From Alphaproteobacteria bacterium (GTDB lineage Bacteria; Pseudomonadota; Alphaproteobacteria; Rhodobacterales; Rhodobacteraceae), in contig RFGD01000538.1 of NCBI GenBank assembly GCA_003696705.1, positions 1-18,017 on the forward strand: a stretch of 18,017 bases of DNA, written 5' to 3'. Both the position numbers and the translations under genes were made by a program. Below, in pieces: positions 13,248 through 18,017 of the stretch (within the stretch, counting starts at the first letter, position 1; each line of letters starts with the position of its first letter). The notes beneath the pieces were generated by a model. It saw only the letters and a list, made by a program, of their open reading frames with translations. It did not search any database and was not told the DNA's origin.

Positions 13248-15230
13248 ATGGCCACCATCACCCTTGCATTTCCGGACGGCTCGACCCGAGAGTTTCCGGC
13301 CGGAACGACCCCGGCGGAAGTGGCTGCGTCCATCTCCAACTCGCTGGCAAAGAAGGCCATTTCGGCCACGGTGAACGGCAAGCACTGGGATCTGCAATGG
13401 CCGATCGAGGAGGATGCCTCGATCACCATCCACACCATGGCCGACGAGCCGCAGGCGCTCGAGCTCATCCGCCACGACCTTGCCCACATCATGGCCCGGG
13501 CCGTGCAGGAACTCTGGCCCGAGACGAAGGTGACGATCGGCCCGGTGATCGAGAACGGGTTCTACTACGACTTCGACCGCGACGAACCCTTCACGCCCGA
13601 GGATCTCGAGAAGATCGAGAAGCGCATGCGCGAGATCATCGCGGCGCGCGACCCCGTGCGCACGGAAGTCTGGCCGCGCGAGAAGGCGATCCGCTTCTAC
13701 GAGGAGCAGGGAGAACCCTTCAAGGTCGAACTTGTCCAGGCGATCCCCGAAGGCGAGCCCGTGCGCATGTACTGGCACGGGCACTGGCAGGACCTTTGCC
13801 GCGGCCCGCATCTTCAGCACACCGGTCAGGTGCCGGCCGACGCCTTCAAGCTGATGCGCGTCTCGGGCGCCTACTGGCGGGGCGACGCGCGCAACAAGCA
13901 GCTTCAGCGCATCTACGGCGTCGCCTTCCGCAACAAGGCCGAGTTGAAAGCCTATCTCCACATGCTGGAAGAGGCCGAGAAGCGCGACCACCGGCGCCTT
14001 GGCCGAGAGATGGACCTTTTCCACATGCAGGAAGAGGCGCCCGGCATGGTCTTCTGGCATCCGAACGGCTGGACGATCTACACCGCGCTTCAGGCCTACA
14101 TGCGCCGGCGGCTGGACGCGGCCGGATATGTCGAGGTGAACACGCCCCAGGTGGTGGACCGGAAGCTCTGGGAAAAGTCCGGCCACTGGGAAAAGTTCCG
14201 CGAGAACATGTTCATCGTCGAGGTCGAGGAGGAGCACGCGGCCGAAAAGCGCGTCAACGCGCTCAAGCCGATGAACTGCCCCTGCCACGTCCAGATCTAC
14301 AACCAGGGCCTGAAAAGCTATCGCGACCTGCCGCTGCGGATGGCCGAGTTCGGCTCTTGCGTGCGTTACGAGCCCTCGGGCGCGCTTCACGGCATCATGC
14401 GCGTGCGCGGCTTCACCCAGGATGACGCGCATATCTTCTGCACCGAGGCCCAGATCGAGGACGAAACGCGCCGTTTCATCGAACTCCTTTCCTCGGTCTA
14501 TGCCGACCTTGGCTTCGAGAGCTTCAAGGTGAAGTTCTCGGACCGGCCGGAAAAGCGTGCCGGTTCCGACGAAACCTGGGACCGCGCAGAAGAGGCGCTG
14601 AAATCGGCCACCCGGGCGGCGGGCTACGACTTCGAGCTCAACCCGGGCGAAGGCGCATTCTACGGCCCCAAGCTCGAGTTCGTGCTGACGGACGCCATTG
14701 GCCGCGACTGGCAGTGCGGCACGCTGCAGGTCGACTTCGTGCTTCCCGAGCGGCTCGAGGCAACCTACGTCGGCGAGGATGGCGCCAAGCATCGGCCCGT
14801 CATGCTGCACCGGGCGATCCTCGGCTCTTTCGAGCGTTTCATCGGCATTCTCCTCGAGAACTACGCCGGGCACCTGCCCCTCTGGCTCGCCCCGCACCAG
14901 GTCGTCGTCGCCTCGATCGTCTCGGACGCCGACGACTACGTCCACGAAGTGACCGCCGCCCTGCGCGCACGAGGCATCCGGGCCGAGGCCGACACGCGCA
15001 ACGAGAAGATCAACTACAAGGTCCGCGAGCATTCGCTGGCGAAGGTGCCCGTCATCCTTGCCCTGGGCATGCGAGAGGTGGAGGCGCGCACCGTATCGGT
15101 CCGCCGGCTGGGACAGCGCCAGACGACATCCATGCCGCTCGAGGCGTTCGTGCGTGACATCGTCGACGAGGCCCGCGCGCCGGACCTTGCCGCCACTGCC
15201 GAGCCCACCCAGGCGGCCATTCCGGCCTGA
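13248..15230 (+). CDS. thrS: Threonine--tRNA ligase
   Basis: The 660-residue protein is a full-length bacterial ThrRS. Domains in order: TGS (1-64, 'FPDGSTREFPAGTTPAEVA'), editing domain with 'HDLAH' (His76, His80) and 'CRGPH' (Cys184, His188), class II catalytic core, and C-terminal anticodon-binding domain (about 550-645). The active-site zinc ligands Cys344 ('MNCPCHV'), His395 ('DDAHIFC') and His521 ('MLHRAILGS') are present, and motif 3 reads 'GSFERFIGILLE'. It charges tRNA-Thr and hydrolyses Ser-tRNA-Thr. ATG 13248 is chosen because GAGGAG lies 8-13 nt upstream and the TGS domain begins there, although the frame is open to 13080 and would run into the divergent hydrolase gene. The 'PCH' in place of the common 'PGH' after the zinc Cys is a small variant. 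Confidence 0.98.
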   Translation: MATITLAFPDGSTREFPAGTTPAEVAASISNSLAKKAISATVNGKHWDLQWPIEEDASITIHTMADEPQALELIRHDLAHIMARAVQELWPETKVTIGPVIENGFYYDFDRDEPFTPEDLEKIEKRMREIIAARDPVRTEVWPREKAIRFYEEQGEPFKVELVQAIPEGEPVRMYWHGHWQDLCRGPHLQHTGQVPADAFKLMRVSGAYWRGDARNKQLQRIYGVAFRNKAELKAYLHMLEEAEKRDHRRLGREMDLFHMQEEAPGMVFWHPNGWTIYTALQAYMRRRLDAAGYVEVNTPQVVDRKLWEKSGHWEKFRENMFIVEVEEEHAAEKRVNALKPMNCPCHVQIYNQGLKSYRDLPLRMAEFGSCVRYEPSGALHGIMRVRGFTQDDAHIFCTEAQIEDETRRFIELLSSVYADLGFESFKVKFSDRPEKRAGSDETWDRAEEALKSATRAAGYDFELNPGEGAFYGPKLEFVLTDAIGRDWQCGTLQVDFVLPERLEATYVGEDGAKHRPVMLHRAILGSFERFIGILLENYAGHLPLWLAPHQVVVASIVSDADDYVHEVTAALRARGIRAEADTRNEKINYKVREHSLAKVPVILALGMREVEARTVSVRRLGQRQTTSMPLEAFVRDIVDEARAPDLAATAEPTQAAIPA

Positions 15231-15258
15231 CGCCGACCCCATTCTGCCGTCCCGGCCG

Positions 15259-15280
15259 GCCCCGCCCGCCGGGGCGGGGC
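15259..15280. terminator. GC hairpin between convergent thrS and membrane protein gene
   Basis: CCCCGCCC (15260-15267)/GGGCGGGG (15272-15279) with a 4-nt loop, extended by a G-C pair (15259/15280), makes a 9-bp stem. It lies 28 nt past the thrS stop and touches the stop codon of the convergent gene. No T tract follows on either strand, so it may be a weak or Rho-assisted terminator. Confidence 0.45.
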
Positions 15281-15639
15281 TAGTCGTCGACCCCGGCGCC
15301 TGCCGCGGCAAGGGCAAGGACGCCCGCAAGACCGGCCATCGCGATCGGGAACATCGTGAAGGCGTTGAAGTCGAAAGCGTGGAACATGCCGGCGGCGGCG
15401 ACGATCAGCATGCCGCCCGCCCAGATCGGCCGCGCACGCGCCATGGCGCCCCCCGCGATCGAGAGAATGGGCGCCAGAAGGCTGACCGTCTTGATGAGCA
15501 TCGGGTCGCGGACCTGCTCGGCGACGTCCGGCACCTCGCCGAACCACTCGATGAAGCTGACATAGCCGTAGCTGAAAAACCCGACGATCATCCCGATCAC
15601 GCCGGCGATCACGCCAAGGATCTGTGCCGCGTTGCGCAT
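15280..15639 (-). CDS. Small four-helix integral membrane protein of unknown function
   Basis: The 119-residue protein has four predicted transmembrane segments at about 6-27, 48-66, 72-90 and 94-115, with a short charged loop ('EWFGEVPDVAEQVRDP', 31-46) between the first two. No catalytic motif is visible; the pattern resembles DUF4064-like small membrane proteins, but I cannot name the family with certainty. ATG 15639 is chosen because GGAGG (complement of about 15649-15653) lies about 9 nt upstream and the first helix begins directly after it; the longer frame to 15852 would overlap the next gene in a charged, non-membrane-like segment. It is 56 nt downstream of the ArsC-like gene on the same strand, possibly cotranscribed. 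Confidence 0.72.
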   Translation of the reverse strand: MRNAAQILGVIAGVIGMIVGFFSYGYVSFIEWFGEVPDVAEQVRDPMLIKTVSLLAPILSIAGGAMARARPIWAGGMLIVAAAGMFHAFDFNAFTMFPIAMAGLAGVLALAAAGAGVDD

Positions 15640-15695
15640 GCGCCCTGCCTCCGTCGTTGTCCAGGCCGCGACATAGGCGATGCGGCGGCGGCGCG

Positions 15696-16031
15696 CTAGT
15701 CTTCGGACAGGAGACTTTTTCGCGCCTCTTCCCCCAAACCGAGGAAGAGCCTGCCGTCCGCCACGATGACGGGCCGTTTCATGAGCGTCGGATGGGCGCG
15801 CAGCAGTGCCTCGGGCGCCTCCTCGCGTGCGGCCGGTGGAAGGCCGCGCCACGTCGCCGATCGCCGGTTCACCACGCTGTCGCCGAAGGCGTCGACAAGC
15901 CGCGCGATTTCGTCCTCGCTCAGGGGCGTCTCCCTTACGTCTCGCAACGAAACCTCATGGACGTGTTCCAGCGCCCGCACGGCACGACGCGTTCCGTCAC
16001 AGTTTCTCAGCCCCCACACCTCGATCATCAT
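15696..16031 (-). CDS. ArsC/Spx/YffB-family thioredoxin-fold protein
   Basis: The 111-residue protein has the ArsC/Spx fold layout: beta strand 'IEVWGLRNC' with Cys11, the loop 'NCDGTRRA' (one Cys, so no CXXC as in Spx), and the late conserved 'LMKRPVIVADGRLFLGLGEE' stretch (83-102), where Arg86-Pro87 match the family's R-P motif. A single nucleophilic Cys followed by Thr-Arg-Arg is typical of ArsC-like and YffB proteins. Glutathione- or glutaredoxin-linked reductase activity is inferred, but arsenate reduction is not supported: no ars genes are near. Start ATG 16031 (a second ATG follows at 16028), with a weak AAAGAAAG upstream. Divergent from the cold-shock gene across 195 nt. Confidence 0.85.
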   Translation of the reverse strand: MMIEVWGLRNCDGTRRAVRALEHVHEVSLRDVRETPLSEDEIARLVDAFGDSVVNRRSATWRGLPPAAREEAPEALLRAHPTLMKRPVIVADGRLFLGLGEEARKSLLSED

Positions 16032-16226
16032 TTTGCACTTTCTTTGCGGTTCAGGTCGAATCCCTCTTGGCGTCTCCGATCCGATACCTTATGTGTCGGC
16101 TCGTGACGACAGACTTCTGGACTACGCCTTCTCGCTCGTGCAGCCGGCGAAAGACTTGGAAGACCTGGCAGCACCACCCTGCCGCAATGACGTGGGCAGA
16201 CTGACTGACTGAGAAGGAGACACGGG
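16032..16226 (+). promoter_or_regulatory. Long upstream region of the cold-shock gene
   Basis: This is the largest gene-free stretch in the window. A possible promoter is TTGGCG (16067-16072), 16 nt, TTATGT (16089-16094), which would give a 5' leader of about 125 nt, as expected for temperature-sensing cspA-type leaders. CTGACTGACTGA (16201-16212) is a tandem CTGA repeat just before AAGGAG (16214-16219), a perfect Shine-Dalgarno 7 nt from the ATG. No open frame with coding character is present. Confidence 0.4.
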
Positions 16227-16433
16227 ATGGCCACTGGCACCGTGAAATGGTTCAACACCACCAAGGGTTATGGTTTCATTGCGCCGGATACGGGCGGCAA
16301 GGACGTTTTCGTCCACATTTCCGCCGTCGAGCGCGCGGGCCTGACGGGCCTTGCTGACAACCAGAAGGTTTCCTACGAGCTGCGCTCGGGCCGCGACGGC
16401 CGCGAGTCGGCTGACGAGCTTCAGCTTCTCTGA
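16227..16433 (+). CDS. Cold-shock protein, CspA family
   Basis: The 68-residue single cold-shock domain has both RNA-binding motifs: RNP1 'KGYGFI' (14-19) and RNP2 'VFVHI' (27-31), and the 'GTVKWFN' opening. Such proteins bind single-stranded RNA or DNA and melt RNA structure; some members are induced by cold, others are constitutive or growth-phase controlled. Start ATG 16227 has AAGGAG at ideal spacing. Its strong intrinsic terminator and long leader suggest an abundant, monocistronic, post-transcriptionally controlled message. Alphaproteobacteria carry several paralogs, so I do not assign a specific csp letter. Confidence 0.95.
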   Translation: MATGTVKWFNTTKGYGFIAPDTGGKDVFVHISAVERAGLTGLADNQKVSYELRSGRDGRESADELQLL

Positions 16434-16457
16434 AGCGCGACGCCGCGTAGAAATCGG

Positions 16458-16493
16458 AAGGCGCTGCCGGGAAACCGGCAGCGCCTTTTCCTT
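16458..16493 (+). terminator. Intrinsic terminator of the cold-shock gene
   Basis: A perfect 11-bp stem GGCGCTGCCGG (16460-16470)/CCGGCAGCGCC (16475-16485) with a GAAA tetraloop is followed by TTTTCCTTT. Two A-T pairs can extend it to 13 bp. It begins 24 nt after the stop codon. The rest of the gap to 16610 holds no feature I can support. Confidence 0.93.
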
Positions 16494-16610
16494 TGCGGCC
16501 CCCGAAGGCGCGGCGTTTGCCCCCACGCCCCCCGAGCCACAAGCCCATACGGCGCGCCTTGTCCCGTCGCACGGCGCCGAGACGCCGAGCGCCGGGAACC
16601 GAACGGGCGT

Positions 16611-16919
16611 TCAGTCTTCCTTGATCGTATGTTCGAGCGCCTTCGCCAGCTTTTCGGCGGCGCCCGCGATCGCCTCGTTCACGGTCGGGGCGTGATGGGT
16701 AACCGTCACCGGCTTGAGGTTCATGGGATGGGCTTCCATCGTGCAGCGCTTGTCATTCGCCCCGTGCTTTTGGGCGTTTTCGTCGGCGATCCAGACCTCG
16801 ATCCGCGTCATCGCATCAAGAAAGCCCTTCATGGCCCCCTTGTCGAGTTCCTTGCGCACCCGCGCCTCGGCGGCCTCGTATCCGTGCAGTGCGTCGTCGT
16901 TGTGAAGGATGAGTTGCAT
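16611..16919 (-). CDS. HPF/RaiA-family ribosome-associated protein (short form)
   Basis: The 102-residue protein resembles the S30AE/HPF/RaiA fold: an early helix 'ALHGYEAAEARVRKELDK', strand 'MTRIEVWIADENAQKHGAND', then 'RCTMEAHPMNLKPVTVTHHA', and a closing helix 'VNEAIAGAAEKLAKALEHT'. Such proteins bind the 30S subunit in stationary phase or stress and promote hibernating ribosomes. Only the N-terminal domain is present; the C-terminal dimer domain of long HPF is absent. ATG 16919 is chosen for GGAGG 5 nt upstream; the upstream extension to 16997 has no domain character. It lies 81 nt after the amidotransferase on the same strand, and an FNR-like motif in that gap suggests separate control. 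The match to the family is good but remote enough that an unrelated stress protein remains possible. Confidence 0.8.
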   Translation of the reverse strand: MQLILHNDDALHGYEAAEARVRKELDKGAMKGFLDAMTRIEVWIADENAQKHGANDKRCTMEAHPMNLKPVTVTHHAPTVNEAIAGAAEKLAKALEHTIKED

Positions 16920-16983
16920 GTGGGCCTCCGTGCCGTAGCGTTCTGTTTCAGTTTCGTTTTCGCCGGACAGAGGTATCCCCGCC

Positions 16984-16997
16984 TTGCGCCAGATCAA
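16984..16997 (-). promoter_or_regulatory. FNR/CRP-family-like site before the HPF-like gene
   Basis: The - strand reads TTGAT-CTGG-CGCAA. The left half is a perfect FNR/FnrL half-site; the right half keeps three of five positions of ATCAA. It lies 65 nt from the ATG, a usual place for an activator of an anaerobic or stress promoter. No clear -10 is seen at the expected distance. Confidence 0.35.
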
Positions 16998-17000
16998 GCG

Positions 17001-17735
17001 TCAGCGGCAGAAAAGATCCACGAAATTCGCAAGTATCCGATGAGACGCCGAGGCATCCACGCCGGCGACGGCGCGGGTAAGGCTTTCGGCCTCGTCGGGC
17101 GGAAAATAGCCGTGGTGCCGGTAAAGCCTTATGCGAAGGGCGAAGTTCTCGGGACCCGACTCGGGGTGGAACTGCGTTGCATAGACGTGCCGCCCGGCGC
17201 GGATCATCTGGAAGGGGCAGATCTCTCCGGCGACAAGATGGTGCGCGCCCGGCGGCAAGGCCTCGACCGCCTCCTTGTGGCCGACAAGGGCCGTGAAGCT
17301 ATCCGGCACGCCTTTCAGAAGCGGGTCCGCGCGGCCGTCCTCGGTCACACGGCAGGCGGCGGCGCCGACGGGCTCGCCGAAGCGTCCCTGGCCGACGCGT
17401 CCGCCCAGGACCTTGCCAAGAATGCCCATGCCGTAGCAGCAGCCAAGAAACGGCATGTCACGCGCGAGGATCGCAGGCATGAGCCGAAGGACATCGGCCT
17501 CCATCCGCGCCTCGAGCGGGCTCTTCTTCTCGGGCGGGTCCGAGACGCAGCCCGGCCCGCCGCCCACGATCACCGCGCGAAAGGGCGAAAGGTCGAAGTC
17601 CCGAGGGAGCGGCGTCTGGTCGAGGCGGATGCGCGTCACACGGTCGGCCGCAAGACCACCACGGTCCAGAAAGGCCGCGAACTCGTCATCCGCGGCCTCG
17701 GTTTCGGGGCGAAGCTGAAGGACGAGCGTGCTCAT
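17001..17735 (-). CDS. Class I glutamine amidotransferase (GMP-synthase-like)
   Basis: The 244-residue protein has an intact Cys-His-Glu triad: 'FLGCCYGMG' gives Cys100 (Cys99 is adjacent), and 'TQFHPES' gives His190 and Glu192. 'VGHKEAV' (151-157) is the usual conserved middle motif. It belongs to the stand-alone GMP-synthase-like amidotransferases with unknown partner. It is clearly diverged from the amidotransferase at 1960-2667: overall length, elbow sequence (G-C-C-Y-G against G-I-C-F-G) and C-terminal helix differ. ATG 17735 is chosen because the conserved first strand 'TLVLQL' starts directly after it; the frame is open to 17834 and would overlap thyX. It begins 58 nt after the thyX stop. 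The product may supply ammonia to, or hydrolyse a glutamyl compound in, an unidentified pathway. Confidence 0.88.
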   Translation of the reverse strand: MSTLVLQLRPETEAADDEFAAFLDRGGLAADRVTRIRLDQTPLPRDFDLSPFRAVIVGGGPGCVSDPPEKKSPLEARMEADVLRLMPAILARDMPFLGCCYGMGILGKVLGGRVGQGRFGEPVGAAACRVTEDGRADPLLKGVPDSFTALVGHKEAVEALPPGAHHLVAGEICPFQMIRAGRHVYATQFHPESGPENFALRIRLYRHHGYFPPDEAESLTRAVAGVDASASHRILANFVDLFCR

Positions 17736-17793
17736 CGCGGGCCCCGCGCCCACCACCGGCCCGGGCGCGGCCCGACAGCCGATCCGCGGCCGC

Positions 17794-18017
17794 TCATCTG
17801 ATGACTTCCTGGAACTCGCGCCATTCGCGTGCACTCATGCCGCTGGTCTCTTGCGTCACCTCTTCGCCGGCAAGCATGCGGCGCAGGCAGTCGAGCGCCT
17901 GACGCGAGAGCGTCACCGCCCCTTCCCGGTAATCCTGATAGGCGCGCCAGGTCATCGGCACCCAGTCGGCGACCAGCTTGCCGATCGTCTCGGCATAGAC
18001 CCGGATCTCGTACTGGG
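17794..18017 (-). CDS. thyX: Flavin-dependent thymidylate synthase ThyX, C-terminal part
   Basis: The last 74 codons of a gene that begins outside the window. The visible protein starts 'QYEIRVYAETIGKLVADWVP' and continues 'AVTLSRQALDCLRRML', ending 'SGMSAREWREFQEVIR'. The 'QxEIR' start and the closing 'SGMSAREWREF' match the ThyX C-terminus of Rhodobacterales. ThyX makes dTMP from dUMP using FAD and methylene-tetrahydrofolate. The first two bases of the window end belong to an incomplete codon. The downstream amidotransferase gene follows after 58 nt on the same strand. Catalytic 'RHR' residues lie outside the window and cannot be checked. Confidence 0.88.
   Translation of the reverse strand, partial: QYEIRVYAETIGKLVADWVPMTWRAYQDYREGAVTLSRQALDCLRRMLAGEEVTQETSGMSAREWREFQEVIR

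Noticed and set aside
13113..15329. 738-codon open frame on the - strand opposite thrS
   Set aside because: It is a shadow of thrS, which has every expected domain and metal ligand.
15696..16031. Arsenate reductase of an ars operon
   Set aside because: The fold fits ArsC/Spx/YffB, but no other arsenic genes are nearby; a general ArsC-like label is all the sequence supports.
16201..16212. CTGA tandem repeat as a mobile-element target duplication or phase-variation tract
   Set aside because: It has only three units, no adjacent inverted repeats or transposase, and lies in a normal leader just before a ribosome binding site.
16629..17801. 390-codon open frame on the + strand opposite the HPF-like and amidotransferase genes
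   Set aside because: It spans two unrelated genes and their gap, has no domain, and the - strand genes have clear motifs and ribosome binding sites.

Overview
The window is GC-rich bacterial chromosome, packed with genes and using codons evenly. Protein families and gene order point to an alphaproteobacterium of the Rhodobacterales (Rhodobacter/Paracoccus/Roseobacter type). The main clues are a phaZ | phaC-phaP-phaR polyhydroxyalkanoate (PHA) cluster with CTGC-N3-GCAG PhaR operators, a flavin-dependent thymidylate synthase ThyX, and a two-glutamine-synthetase polyamine/amine catabolism cluster. I place it by recognising families, not by any database search.

Region 1 (1-6793, all + strand) looks like an amine or polyamine uptake and gamma-glutamylation pathway. 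It holds the end of an amino-acid/opine-type ABC permease, two diverged PuuA-like glutamine-synthetase-family ligases with a class I glutamine amidotransferase between them, a PuuB-like FAD amine oxidase and a class III aminotransferase. The first five genes are 8, 61, -4 and 9 nt apart. The aminotransferase follows after 77 nt and may have its own promoter.

Region 2 (6881-11324) is the PHA granule cluster. On the - strand, read right to left, are phaC (class I synthase), phaP (phasin) and phaR (repressor). phaZ (intracellular depolymerase) is divergent. phaP has its own strong promoter carrying two PhaR operators, one filling the -35/-10 spacer, and ends at a strong intrinsic terminator that separates it from phaR. 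PhaR, by family, senses PHA and represses phasin synthesis, so this is a self-contained store, coat, degrade and sense module.

Region 3 (11334-15230) has two alpha/beta hydrolases on the - strand overlapping by 8 bp, one membrane-anchored and converging on phaZ, and then a divergent full-length thrS.

Region 4 (15280-18017) is mixed housekeeping and stress. It contains a small four-helix membrane protein and an ArsC/Spx-fold protein (both -), a cold-shock protein with a ~195-nt upstream region and a textbook terminator (+), and on the - strand the end of thyX, a second class I glutamine amidotransferase, and an HPF/RaiA-like ribosome-associated protein preceded by an FNR-like motif.

No tRNA, rRNA, CRISPR, IS element, prophage or plasmid feature was seen, and no gene-free stretch exceeds 200 nt. 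Nothing here is clearly a new system. The points most worth checking are the operator-in-spacer phaP promoter, the non-PuuD amidotransferase between two ligases, and the FNR-like motif before the HPF-like gene.
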